This document shows, piece after piece, positions 28,210 through 37,880 of a stretch of DNA of 64,000 bases. Positions within the stretch are counted from its first letter, which is position 1. Each line of letters begins with the position of its first letter. Below the pieces are notes generated by a model. That model made no database searches. It was given only the letters and a program-made list of their open reading frames with translations, and was not told where the DNA came from. The DNA comes from Saprospiraceae bacterium (lineage in GTDB: Bacteria; Bacteroidota; Bacteroidia; Chitinophagales; Saprospiraceae). Where the stretch lies: positions 1 to 64,000 of the forward strand of contig JADKFC010000006.1 of the NCBI GenBank assembly GCA_016717655.1. Direction: 5' to 3'. Both the position numbers and the translations under genes were made by a program.

Positions 28210-29570
28210 GTAACCATCCTATTCAAATATTAAAATCATATCAAGAAGACTATTTTGGGTCAGGTCTTGATCTCGAACCTTCTGAGCAGGTCTGGGATGT
28301 GATACAGGCAAATTTGCCCAAAAAGAAAAAGAGAAGAGTCTTGATAATCTGGTTCTGGGCCGGACTTCTTTTAATAGCTGGCATCTTTGTTTCAAAACAA
28401 TTTTTAAATGATACCTTAACTCATGCTAAACAGAGCAATAGTACAATTGTCAAATCATCACACCCAAATCCCGAAATTCATAACAAAATCAACTCAGGTA
28501 CGAATCAATCCAATGTAGTCTCACACTTACCAAAAACCAAGAATAAGGGCACTGTGACTCCAGCTGCTTCTGATAACGGCATCAGTGCATTCTCGCCAAT
28601 TGTGAGCAATGAAAATTCGGGAAATAGTATGAAACCGGCAGTCAGCCCTGCTAAAGATCCCTTGGACCAGGATAAAGAGATACAAGCATCGACTGGTGGT
28701 GACAGTAGGACGAATGTGTTATTAATGCCCATCTCCAGCAATTCAAAAAAAGGATTACCATATCCCAACCGGGAGGTGACTTGTGATCTTCCTTTGGAGC
28801 ATCTTGAAAAGATGGATGGTGAAGCATCGGCCAAGATTTGGCTTGGCTTTCATTTTGCTATTTCACCTTTCAAGCAAGACAAAGCATTTACTCTGGTCGT
28901 TCCCTTAAGTGAACTCATTGTTGGTTCCTATTATAACCAACGGCAAAATATAGGTTTCGATTTGTATTTGCCTTTGCGCAGAAATTGGTCAGCCGTAATA
29001 AAACCATCGGTAATCAGAGAAAATTTGATGACCGATTACGATTTGAACATCCCTTATGACTACAATTCGGAAAAGTATTTTGGAGCGTACAATGAAAATT
29101 ATTTTTCACACTCTCTTCCTACTGATATGGGCAATATAAAAACCAATTTGGTGGTAACCCGAACTTCAGACAGCCCGGTCGGACACAATGAGCTAATTTC
29201 CTTAGATTTTAGGTCTAACCAAAGCCTAACTTATTTGTCGGTGCCAATGGGTCTTGCCTTTGGCAATGGATTGCGAAAAAATGGGCTGACAGCTGCTTTG
29301 ACTTTTGTACCCGAATATCTCATTCATCGCAGTGTAAGTGTTGATCTCATCCACTCCAATCATATTTTTGTTTCTCCCAAAGAAGTTAGTCTTAGCTCTG
29401 AGACAATACGTAGTAAATGGCACTTAGGTGTTGGTCTTAATTTGGAATATCGTCTGGCGCTATACCAAAATTGGTCGCTACAGCTACAGGGAAATTACAA
29501 CCATTATTTGACACAAACAGGTAGAAGTAACCTCTATCAATTGCAAGTAGGGATTGGAAAACTATTTTAA
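28206..29570 (+). CDS. Sigma-factor-linked membrane protein with C-terminal barrel-like region
   Basis: 454-residue protein of no family that I can name precisely. Residues 1-42 are charged and end in KKKKRR; residues about 43-62 form one hydrophobic helix (VLIIWFWAGLLLIAGIFV) without a signal cleavage site. Residues 65-190 are Ser/Thr/Asn-rich and low complexity. The C-terminal half has amphipathic strands such as QNIGFDLYLPLRRNWSAVI, LSVPMGLAFGNGL and WHLGVGLNLEYRLALYQNWS, ending in LQVGIGKLF, like an outer-membrane barrel. The ATGA overlap with the ECF sigma gene suggests an anti-sigma or sensor role for the cytoplasmic N-terminus. How one protein could span both membranes is unclear, so either the barrel or the helix assignment may be wrong. 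Confidence 0.6.
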   Translation: MSNHPIQILKSYQEDYFGSGLDLEPSEQVWDVIQANLPKKKKRRVLIIWFWAGLLLIAGIFVSKQFLNDTLTHAKQSNSTIVKSSHPNPEIHNKINSGTNQSNVVSHLPKTKNKGTVTPAASDNGISAFSPIVSNENSGNSMKPAVSPAKDPLDQDKEIQASTGGDSRTNVLLMPISSNSKKGLPYPNREVTCDLPLEHLEKMDGEASAKIWLGFHFAISPFKQDKAFTLVVPLSELIVGSYYNQRQNIGFDLYLPLRRNWSAVIKPSVIRENLMTDYDLNIPYDYNSEKYFGAYNENYFSHSLPTDMGNIKTNLVVTRTSDSPVGHNELISLDFRSNQSLTYLSVPMGLAFGNGLRKNGLTAALTFVPEYLIHRSVSVDLIHSNHIFVSPKEVSLSSETIRSKWHLGVGLNLEYRLALYQNWSLQLQGNYNHYLTQTGRSNLYQLQVGIGKLF

Positions 29571-29647
29571 ATTATTTTCTCCATTTAATTGAAGGCGTTA
29601 AGAAGCGATGGATCCTGTGTATTTTTAGTTAAACGAATAAAAAAAAT

Positions 29648-29679
29648 AGACCCGTAAAGAACGTTATCTTCACGAGTCT
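29648..29679 (-). terminator. Probable terminator after the LytTR gene
   Basis: An imperfect hairpin (AGACCCGTAAAGA with TCTTCACGAGTCT, two mismatches) is followed on the minus strand by ATTTTTTTTATTC. It lies in the 174-base gap between two converging genes; nothing else is seen in that gap. Confidence 0.5.
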
Positions 29680-29744
29680 CATTCTGGTATAATAAATTTT
29701 TAACAGGGAGATATCGGGAATAAAGGGATTGTGTTTATAGAATC

Positions 29745-30167
29745 CTATTGTAAGGGTTGGTAAAAATTCAACAATTGTTTCTTCATGCCCCTCGAATAAA
29801 CAGCAGTATGGTTTTCTGCAAGGAGGAGTTGATGTGAGCCCATTTTCATCTCAATAACCTTATCTGCATTGATCAAATAGGTCTTGTGTATTCTTACCAA
29901 TTGAGTAGAATTAAATTTATCAACCCAATATTTGATGGTCTTGCTGGTAAGAATCGATTGATGGTTGTCGAGTATAATATAAGAATAATTTCCAGAAGCT
30001 TTTATCAGAATAATGTCATTGACACATATTTTTTTTCTTGCACCTAAATTAAAAACAAAAATGCCCGTATTGGTATTTTTTACCAATTGGAAATGTGTAT
30101 TCGGGCTACGATTTATATTTATAACTGTAGCCTCGTTGTTTAAAGAAATGTGTGATACGGCCCTCAT
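29745..30167 (-). CDS. Stand-alone LytTR DNA-binding protein
   Basis: 140 residues. The C-terminal 95 residues fit a LytTR domain: VNDIILIKASGNYSYIILDN, then SKTIKYWVDKFNSTQLVRIH, and KTYLINADKVIEM. There is no receiver domain and no membrane segment, so it is a one-domain regulator rather than a typical LytR/AgrA response regulator. The first 40 residues have no recognisable fold. It starts 9 bases after the kelch gene, which makes it the last gene of a leftward unit with that gene and perhaps the long repeat protein. Its targets cannot be read from sequence. Confidence 0.82.
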   Translation of the reverse strand: MRAVSHISLNNEATVININRSPNTHFQLVKNTNTGIFVFNLGARKKICVNDIILIKASGNYSYIILDNHQSILTSKTIKYWVDKFNSTQLVRIHKTYLINADKVIEMKMGSHQLLLAENHTAVYSRGMKKQLLNFYQPLQ

Positions 30168-30176
30168 GGTTTCGGA

Positions 30177-31586
30177 TTAATTTTTTGAATATAGATACAT
30201 ACTGATATTAACAGCAGGAAGATATCCGTTGGATACTGGATTGTATTTTTTACCATCGTTAAAAGAAGTATTATTATCGCCACCTCCCCAAATGATTTGT
30301 TCACTTCCGGTCCAAATGCTTGAGTGACTGCTCCTGGCTGATGGACTATTGGTAGAGCTTGTAGCAATCCATTCATTGGACGCTGGGTTGTATCTGGCTC
30401 CGGTGTTATTAACTACGTCTTCATGAACGCCTCCCCATATAATCATCTCTGAGCCGGTCCATACTGCACTATTGGATACCCTTGGCGTGGGCGCATTGAC
30501 CAGTGTGGTTGTTGTCCATGTATTGGATGTTGGATTGTAAATGCCACCGGTATTAATGCCCACTATGGGTGAGTTAATGCTGTTGGTGCCTCCCCAAACG
30601 ATCATTTTATTTCCGGTCCAAATAGTGGAATGCAAAAATCTGACAACCCCGCTGTGTGTTAAAGTTGTCCAGGTATCGGTAATGGGGTTGTATTTTTTAG
30701 TGGTGTTGTTATTGAAACCACCGTGTATAATCATTGCATCTCCTGTCCATACGCCACTGTGGTAGGTAGTTGGATTGTGTGCATTGCTTTGTGAAATGTT
30801 TGTCCATGTATTGGTAATGGGGTTGTATTTGGCCCCAATATTAGTGGTAGAAAAAGGTGTGATAGAATTGATACCTCCCCAAACAATCATCTCTGTCCCT
30901 GTCCAGATGGCACTGTGTCCATATTTGGTGGGTGCATTGACAGTTGACATGGCTGTCCAGGTATCGGTTGTTGGATTGTATCTGGCTCCAGAATTATAAA
31001 CAGTTCCTCCATCAGTGCCTCCCCAAATAATCATTTCGGTGCCTGTCCAAAGAACAGTATTTAAAGTCCGTTGCGAGGGGCTGGCTATAGCAGAAATGGG
31101 CTCCCATTGATCGAGTTCTGGGTTATAGCGGCCTCCTGCATTTTGATCACAATCCCATGTTATCATCTCCGTACCCGTCCAGACCGAATAAATACCAGCC
31201 ATAGGTGGAGGACCATTGGTACCTGTCATATCTGAAAAAGAGCCAGGCCCCAGCAATGAAGCCTCTTGTTCAAAAGGAATAGTAAAGCGACCCTTTTTGG
31301 TAAATCCGGCATTGAGGAGGAAGGAGTTGTTTTCTACTTCACTAAGAAGAATTCCTGTGGATGGCACACCTATCAACTGCAAACTTTTAAAGGCAATGGC
31401 ATTGGCAGTATCTAAAACCATCGCATAAGCAGCATCATTGTATTCACTGATATGAATAGGATCCAACTTAAACTTTCCAAGAATTTCTACCGATTGTCCT
31501 TTTAATGTGGATGGGCTTAGTAGGGCTACACTCTGCCATGTAAGCAGAAATAAAATGTGGATTTTAAATTTTTTTGAAGTATACAT
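30177..31586 (-). CDS. Secreted kelch-type beta-propeller protein
   Basis: 469 residues. The ATG at 31586 is chosen because it opens a signal peptide (MYTSKKFKIHILFLLTWQSV). After about 110 residues of non-repeat sequence there are seven repeats of around 50 residues with the core WTGTEMIIWGG followed by a loop, YNPxTDTW and an alanine/serine turn. Seven blades would close a propeller. The repeats resemble galactose-oxidase/kelch blades, but no enzyme active site is visible. There is no type IX sorting tail, so its final location (periplasm or surface) is uncertain. The open frame extends upstream into the previous gene, but that part has no coding features. Confidence 0.8.
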   Translation of the reverse strand: MYTSKKFKIHILFLLTWQSVALLSPSTLKGQSVEILGKFKLDPIHISEYNDAAYAMVLDTANAIAFKSLQLIGVPSTGILLSEVENNSFLLNAGFTKKGRFTIPFEQEASLLGPGSFSDMTGTNGPPPMAGIYSVWTGTEMITWDCDQNAGGRYNPELDQWEPISAIASPSQRTLNTVLWTGTEMIIWGGTDGGTVYNSGARYNPTTDTWTAMSTVNAPTKYGHSAIWTGTEMIVWGGINSITPFSTTNIGAKYNPITNTWTNISQSNAHNPTTYHSGVWTGDAMIIHGGFNNNTTKKYNPITDTWTTLTHSGVVRFLHSTIWTGNKMIVWGGTNSINSPIVGINTGGIYNPTSNTWTTTTLVNAPTPRVSNSAVWTGSEMIIWGGVHEDVVNNTGARYNPASNEWIATSSTNSPSARSSHSSIWTGSEQIIWGGGDNNTSFNDGKKYNPVSNGYLPAVNISMYLYSKN

Positions 31587-31662
31587 GTTACTTAAGTTAA
31601 AGCTCAATAGTGAAGTCAAACAAGTGTTTATTTGTTGGTATCTAAATTTGAATGGCCCATAA

Positions 31663-34512
31663 TTAAGGTAGGATATGAAGCATGCCTTTATTGTCAAAAA
31701 GAGTACCTGTACCATCCAATAATATGGCCTCTGTGGTGGTGTTGTCTATGTTGATGATTCCACTCGTTGTGTTTTGTAACAAAGCCGCCAAATCTAAATT
31801 GATGCCTCGACCACCGATACTGAAGAGATTGCCAATATTTAGTGTAGCAGCATTGACCATTTTGGTTGAAGTGCCACTTAAGTAAAGCGCATCTAAGGTA
31901 GTGGTATTGTTGATGGATATTGAAGAACCCGCATTATTCAGTATTTCTGAGGCCCCATTGGCAGTCAGGCCTACTACGTTGATGGGTGCCAGGTTTCCTA
32001 TTTGGATAGAGCCATTGTTGGTGATTTTTGAAGTCAATTGCAATGAGATTCCGGATTGACTTGTAATTCTATTTACTTGTAAGGATCCTGTTGAATTATT
32101 AGTGAGTAGAGCTGATGAACTCATGGCGATTCCAAATCTGCTTATGTTGGATAGATTACCAATATTCACCACATTGTTATTAATAAAATTACACGCTGAT
32201 AACCGCAATGCAATACCTTCATTTGCAGCTGTGCTCAAGATGTTGTTGATCGTTAATACGCCTGTTGATCCATTGGTAAATGCGGAAGGGGTACCCAAAA
32301 TAATACCAAATCGATAAATACCTGAAATGTTGCCAAGATTAATTGTTCCATTATTGGTCATTGTGGCGCCGGTAGTTCCTACGTTTAACCCATCCAAAGT
32401 GGGAATGTTATTGATTTCCAAAAGGCCACCTGCTTGATTGTTAAACTGAGCAGCAGAAATCAAAATTCCAACTCTTGTAACGGGACCGGAATCTCCTATT
32501 TTGATTTGGCCGGCATTGTTGAGAACGGATGCAGTGCCTGACATTTGGATGCCATCAAAGGAGGTAATGTTGTTAATCTTAATTACCCCGTTTGTTTGAT
32601 TGGTGAATGTTGATGGAGAATTGAAAAGAATGCCAAGCTGACTGATGGGTGAAAGATTGCCGATGTTAATGGTCGTGTTGTTGATAAAACTGGCCCCCCC
32701 AATCAAAGCAATGCCATAACCCTGGCTGGCGGCAATACCTGTGATTCCATTAATCTCTAATGACCCGGCAAGGTTTTGCATTGCAGCAGAGGTACCCAAA
32801 AAAACACCAAATCTTTTAACAGGAGATAAATTCCCGATTTTTATGCTTCCGTTGTTACTTATGCTGGTGCCAACTCCGGAGCCGTATAAACCATCAAAAG
32901 TAAGGATGTTGTTTATTTGAATGGCTCCCGAAGATTGATTGACCAAACTACCAGACGAAACAAAAATGCCTAGATTGAACAAGGGGGATATACTGCCAAT
33001 GTTAATTGTACCGGCATTGGTAAAAGTACTGTTTCCAATGAAAGCCCCAAATCCCGCCGTATTTAGAGTGTTTGTGATGTTGTTGATCGTGATGGTACCT
33101 GTGCCATTGTTGTTGAATACACTAGATAAAAACATAGAGATGCCAATGCTTTTGACGGCCAGTAAATTGCCAATATCAATACTTCCATTGTTGGTGATAG
33201 TAGAATTGGTGCCTGTCAATGAGATACCATCAATATTGGCTACATTGTTGACTTTAATGGATGCTCCATTTTGATTTAGGATGGCGGCAGCAGCAGAAAC
33301 ATAGATGCCATAACGCGCAATAGAAAAATTAGTCCCCAGGTTGATGTCTCCTACATTGGTGAGGCCTGCGTTGGCCATGTAAATGCCATGGCCTTCAGTT
33401 GAGCCGGTACCATTGATGTTGTCAATATTAATATCTCCGGTACCCTGATTAGACATCAATGCCAGATTGGATAAAAATATTCCGTTTCTTCTTACCGTGG
33501 CATCGTTGCCAATCCGAATGATTCCCGCATTAAAAAAGTTGGTAAATTCATCTGAAAGAGAAATTCCATCCAGGTTGGTGATGTTGTTGATTTCTATCAG
33601 ACCATTGCTTTGGTTGGTAAAAGTACTTTCAAAAAACATCATAATGCCTGTCGTATTGACGGCTTCATTATTGCCAATCAATAAATCACCACTATTGGAA
33701 AATGAACTATTACTGCTTAAATACAAAGCAACTCCTTCTGTAGAACCTCCATTGGTGATCCTGCTAACCGAGGTAGTAGCAGTTGAACTATTTGAGAAAA
33801 AACTACCTAATTCCAAAGAGATGCCCCTTCCTAAAATAGGGGATAAATTGCCAATATGTATTTCTCCATCATTTGAAATGTTGGAATCCTGTATATACAT
33901 ACCATCGCCGGTAGGAGAATTGTTGATATTAATTACGCCAGTGCCATGGTTTTCCAGGGTGGTGACATTGTCCATTGAAAAACCACCAAAGCCTATGCTT
34001 CCAGTTGAACCAATATTGAGATCTCCTGCATTGATAAATTTGCCTACCAAATTAATGGTCACAGCAAAAGCACTTATATTGTTGATGTTGACTACACCTG
34101 TTGTATCATTAAAACATTGTGACAAGGAGCTCTCAATCGAAATGCCATTGGCTGCAATAGGTCCGGCACTGCCAATATTTAAAAACCCTTTATTTTGAAA
34201 TTTGGCCCCATTGATGATGGTTAATGCCACTGAAGGGGAATTGGAAATATTTAGAACTGCTGTTTCTGCAATTAATAATTTAGAAACACCCTGTACAGTA
34301 ACACTTAAAGCATTAGCTGTAAAACCTGCAGGAATAGTAACATTCCCAGTTACAGGTATTAATACTTCGGTAGTGGCATCAGGCACTGATCCGGCAGACC
34401 AATTTCCTGGAACATCCCATGATCCTGTGCCACCTATCCATGTTGAACTCACACCAAAAAGCATTTGAGTACCCAACAAAGACATTAAAAGCAAAAGTAT
34501 CTTGATTTTCAT
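31663..34512 (-). CDS. 949-residue secreted protein with about fifteen tandem 55-58-residue repeats
   Basis: A signal peptide (MKIKILLLLMSLLGTQMLFG) and an N-terminal segment common in Bacteroidota surface proteins (TWIGGTGSWDVPGNWSAGSVP) precede about fifteen repeats. Each repeat has a half ending in IxIGNLSPI and a half ending in IxINNI, with GI(x)L and F(x)N(x)GT in between, a pattern suited to a right-handed parallel beta-helix. The pattern holds with spacing 55-58 residues and heavy Asn/Gly/Ser content. The last repeat stops abruptly at GMLHILP with no sorting tail, unlike the adhesins elsewhere in the window. I infer a surface or matrix fibre; no ligand is predictable. The long rightward open frames here are mirror images of the repeats. 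Confidence 0.8.
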   Translation of the reverse strand: MKIKILLLLMSLLGTQMLFGVSSTWIGGTGSWDVPGNWSAGSVPDATTEVLIPVTGNVTIPAGFTANALSVTVQGVSKLLIAETAVLNISNSPSVALTIINGAKFQNKGFLNIGSAGPIAANGISIESSLSQCFNDTTGVVNINNISAFAVTINLVGKFINAGDLNIGSTGSIGFGGFSMDNVTTLENHGTGVININNSPTGDGMYIQDSNISNDGEIHIGNLSPILGRGISLELGSFFSNSSTATTSVSRITNGGSTEGVALYLSSNSSFSNSGDLLIGNNEAVNTTGIMMFFESTFTNQSNGLIEINNITNLDGISLSDEFTNFFNAGIIRIGNDATVRRNGIFLSNLALMSNQGTGDINIDNINGTGSTEGHGIYMANAGLTNVGDINLGTNFSIARYGIYVSAAAAILNQNGASIKVNNVANIDGISLTGTNSTITNNGSIDIGNLLAVKSIGISMFLSSVFNNNGTGTITINNITNTLNTAGFGAFIGNSTFTNAGTINIGSISPLFNLGIFVSSGSLVNQSSGAIQINNILTFDGLYGSGVGTSISNNGSIKIGNLSPVKRFGVFLGTSAAMQNLAGSLEINGITGIAASQGYGIALIGGASFINNTTINIGNLSPISQLGILFNSPSTFTNQTNGVIKINNITSFDGIQMSGTASVLNNAGQIKIGDSGPVTRVGILISAAQFNNQAGGLLEINNIPTLDGLNVGTTGATMTNNGTINLGNISGIYRFGIILGTPSAFTNGSTGVLTINNILSTAANEGIALRLSACNFINNNVVNIGNLSNISRFGIAMSSSALLTNNSTGSLQVNRITSQSGISLQLTSKITNNGSIQIGNLAPINVVGLTANGASEILNNAGSSISINNTTTLDALYLSGTSTKMVNAATLNIGNLFSIGGRGINLDLAALLQNTTSGIINIDNTTTEAILLDGTGTLFDNKGMLHILP

Positions 34513-34531
34513 AAGCCAATTTTTTATGGTT

Positions 34532-34539
34532 CAAAAGTA
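34532..34539 (-). promoter_or_regulatory. -7 box upstream of the 949-residue repeat protein
   Basis: The minus strand reads TACTTTTG (TAnnTTTG), 20 bases before the ATG at 34512. It may drive the unit 34512 to 29745. The rest of the 34540-34791 gap, upstream of the rightward TonB receptor, shows no clear promoter or hairpin. Confidence 0.45.
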
Positions 34540-34791
34540 GGGCCAGTTATCGTGGTAGCATATAGCTAAATGTAGCTATATGTTTTGGCAAGGTCTTGCA
34601 CTTCATTTGTTTTAAATGACTTGAAGTGCTAAAACTTCAGTTCCTGTCTTTCATATTTTTGAAAAAATTCTTTGCGAAGAGGACGAAATTTCGGCAATCT
34701 ATAACCCATCAGCATCCTGGTAAGTGTTTTTTTTCAAATGGACATAGGGGAAAATGAAGACTTAGTTTACATAAGTACAAACAAAGCAAAT

Positions 34792-37133
34792 ATGAAATTG
34801 AAATATATAGGATTCTGGCTTTTGATGTTGATTTTTTTTCCAAAACTCCATGCCCAGTCAGCTGCCTATCAACTTAGAGGAAGTGTATTGGATGTTGTAT
34901 CACAGCAGCCTTTGATTGGAGCTCATGTCAGCGTTTCTGAAATTCCCAGCCTGCACGCAATTACTGATTTGATGGGTGAGTTTGTGATAGAAAACCTGGC
35001 ACCAGGCCGGTATCACCTATTGGTATCCTACTTGGGTTACAAGGAGACTATTTCTCTGGTTGAAGTGACCAGTGGCAAGGAAAAGATAGTTACACTGTCA
35101 ATGACAGAAGACATCCACGCACTGGAAGAAGTGGTGGTCACTGCTCAAAACGATAAACAAAGACCTGTTAATTCGATGGCATATGCAAGTACGCGCACTT
35201 TCTCAGTTGAAGAAACCAATAAATTTGCAGGAGCAGTTGACGATCCGGCTAGAATGGTGCAGTCGTTTGCTGGCGTAGTACCTACCAATGATGGGAGCAA
35301 CTACGTTTCTGTAAGAGGTAATCATCCATCAGGCTTGCTCTATCGATTGGAAGGTGTTGACATTCCCAACCCCAATCACTTTGGTGATGCGGCTTCTTCA
35401 GGGGGTGGAGTAGCGGTTATTTCCTCTCAGCTACTGTCTAATTCTGATTTTTCAACAGGAGCCTTTTCTGCTGAATACGGTAATGCAATTGGGGGATTTT
35501 TGATATTAAATTGAGAAAAGGAAATAACCAAAAACGGGAGTGGACCGTGAAAGCTGGATTTTTAGGCATGGAAGCAGCAGCAGAAGGACCAATATCAAAA
35601 AAACATAAATCGTCTTACCTTATTAATTATCGATATTCGACTCTTTCTATGATTGATAAACTGGGAGTGGAATTGTCAGGTGTGTTAGACTATAGTGACC
35701 TGTCCTATAATGTAGTTTTTCCTCTAAAAAATAATGGACAACTCTCTTTTTTTGGGGTCAATGGCTGGAGTAGTCAATTGATTGAAGAAGATACAGCAGA
35801 TGTAGAATTTGAAGCACTTTCCCATCACTATTCTGCCAAATTCATAAGTAATGTATACACCAATGGTATTAAATACCAACGCAGCCTTGGTAAAGGATTT
35901 TTTTCTGCCGTTTTGGTAAATGGCACAACTCTATCGGGGTATAAAGAGGAAACAAATACTTTGTTTTCTGATCGAAAATATTTCAACAAATTTGATACCC
36001 AAAATGAGGTTTCCAAATGGTCACTCGCCTTTGCCTACACACAAAAGCTATCACCATCGTGGGTAATCAAGGTGGGAGCTTATGCAGACAGACTTTCTTA
36101 CAATTTCAGATATGATGAATTTCAAGATGCCCAAACCTTCACCAACCTGATCAACAACGATGACCACACATCTATGCTTAGGTCATATGTTCAAGCTAGT
36201 TATAGCATTTCGCAAAAATGGTCTGCACAGCTGGGAGCCCATTATACGCGCTTCATGCTCAATGATCAACAAGTGGCAGAACCCAGACTTAGTCTTAAAT
36301 ATCAACCTACTACCACAGCTTCTGTCTCAGTTTCTTATGGAAAACACAGCCAGATTCAGCCTTTAATGGTTTATTTTCTTAAAGCTGGAGATGGTTCAGA
36401 CCAATGGCTCAATCATGATCTGAAGATGTCAAGATCTGATCATTGGGTGCTTACTTTTGAAAAACAATTGAATGAAAATACCCGACTTGTAGCAGAAGCC
36501 TATTACCAAAATTTGCATCAAATACCAACCGGCATTAGTGAAAATAGTCGATATGCCATTGTCAACCAGCAATTCTTTTTTCCTGACTTTGCTTTAGTTA
36601 ATCATGGTAAAGGAGAAAACAAAGGTGTGGAGTTGACTCTCGAAAGGTTTTTGAATAAGGGGCTATATTTTATAATTAGTGGATCTATCAGCGAATCGAA
36701 ATTCAAAACTCCTGCTATGAGTTGGACCAATACCCGATTTAATACACAAAATTCGCTTCTTCTTACCTTGGGTAAAGAGTGGAAGGTAGGAAAAGACAAA
36801 AGAAATGTTTTTGGGATCAATATTAAAAATGTTTGGGTGGGTGGACAATGGGATACTCCTGTGGATCTGGAAGCATCCCGAGTAGCCGTCAAAGAAGTGA
36901 GATTGGAAAATGAAGCCTTTACCATAAAGCTGCGAGACTTTTACAAGTTAGATATTGGGTTTAAATATAAAATCAATAAAGCCAATAGAACCGCTACCTG
37001 GTCTTTAGACTTTATGAACGCAACCAATCACGAAAATATTGGAGGTGTATATTACGATGTTTTTCACAATGAAGTGAGAAATTGGACAATGATGCCTCTG
37101 GTTCCTGTTTTATCATATAAAATTGACTTTTAA
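34792..37133 (+). CDS. TonB-dependent outer-membrane receptor with carboxypeptidase-regulatory-like domain, one frame break
   Basis: About 780 residues after repair. The start at 34792 gives a signal peptide (MKLKYIGFWLLMLIFFPKLHAQ). Residues about 25-110 are a CarboxypepD_reg-like domain (QLRGSVLDVVSQQPLIGAHV ... DLMGEFVIENLAPGRYHLL). The plug follows (LEEVVVTAQN ... GNHPSGLLYRLEGVDIPNPN), and then a barrel to the end (NYRYSTLSMIDKLGVEL ... VPVLSYKIDF). The frame breaks in the five-T run 35497-35501; one more T restores NAIGGFFDIKLRKGN. It heads a chain of coupled genes leading to an ECF sigma and FecR-type anti-sigma, so it may also sense a surface signal. No SusD-like partner is present. 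Confidence 0.88.
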
Positions 37134-37145
37134 ATTAACATAATC

Positions 37146-37880
37146 ATGAATACTAACAAACATTTACTAATACTTGCTTTTGCTGCCATCTTTTTTCTGG
37201 AATCATGTGATATTGATTTTCTGGATTGTTACGATGGAAAATTTATTGAAAAAGAGTTGGTTCTGGATGAGATAAATGCCATTGAAATTGACTTTCCATG
37301 CGAAATTGTTTTGGTCGACGGACCCACACAACAAATTATTGTGAATGGGAAAGAAGACCTGATATCAGATCTGGAAGACAAATCGAATGTTTCTGGAAAA
37401 ACTTGGAAGGTTCGATTAAAGAACAATTGTATAAAGCACAGAGAAGATGTAACCTTTACCATCACCGCGCCGGGCTTAAAAAAGGTGGATGTAGATGGTA
37501 GTGTACGTTTATCATGCGACGGCATCCTCACACGGCTTGCCAAAACATTTGAAATCAGACTCGATGGAGACGCCGATGTCAGCCTCGATCTCCCTGAACT
37601 TGATAAGCTATTGGTTGATGCCGATGGCGACATCGATCTTAGGTTTACCGGTTCTGCAGACGCTGCTGTTTATACACTGGATGGTAGTGGTAAGGTTAGG
37701 GGACTTGATTTTCAAACTTCCTCTACTTTTCTCGACATGGATGGAAGTACGAATGCAGAAATTTGGGCAACGGAAAAATTGGATGTAAAATTGGATGGAA
37801 AAGCGACAGTTTGTGTTAAAGGTCATCCTGCTATAGTGTCACAAGTCAACGGATCCGGTAAAATTTTGGACTGTAACTGA
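37146..37880 (+). CDS. GIN-domain (DUF2807) lipoprotein
   Basis: 244 residues. The lipoprotein signal MNTNKHLLILAFAAIFFLESC places Cys21 at the lipid site. The body matches the putative auto-transporter adhesin head GIN domain: INAIEIDFPCEIVLVDGP, IIVNGKEDLIS, then repeating VDVDGSV, IRLDGDADV, LLVDADGDI and VKLDGKATV segments that form a beta-helix-like stack. It lies 12 bases after the TonB receptor and overlaps the sigma gene by one base (TGATG). Function of GIN proteins is not established; by position it may be a periplasmic part of the signalling chain. Confidence 0.85.
   Translation: MNTNKHLLILAFAAIFFLESCDIDFLDCYDGKFIEKELVLDEINAIEIDFPCEIVLVDGPTQQIIVNGKEDLISDLEDKSNVSGKTWKVRLKNNCIKHREDVTFTITAPGLKKVDVDGSVRLSCDGILTRLAKTFEIRLDGDADVSLDLPELDKLLVDADGDIDLRFTGSADAAVYTLDGSGKVRGLDFQTSSTFLDMDGSTNAEIWATEKLDVKLDGKATVCVKGHPAIVSQVNGSGKILDCN

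Noticed and set aside
31587..31662. Fusion of the 949-residue repeat protein with the kelch protein by a frame break
   Set aside because: The kelch gene has its own signal peptide at 31586, so two proteins are more likely than one.
31587..31715. Upstream extension of the kelch protein frame into the repeat gene
   Set aside because: The open frame before 31586 has no homology and would mask a good signal peptide.
33467..34198. A 243-residue rightward open frame opposite the 949-residue repeat gene
   Set aside because: It is the mirror of a low-complexity repeat region, has no start context or family, and the leftward frame has a signal peptide and regular repeats.
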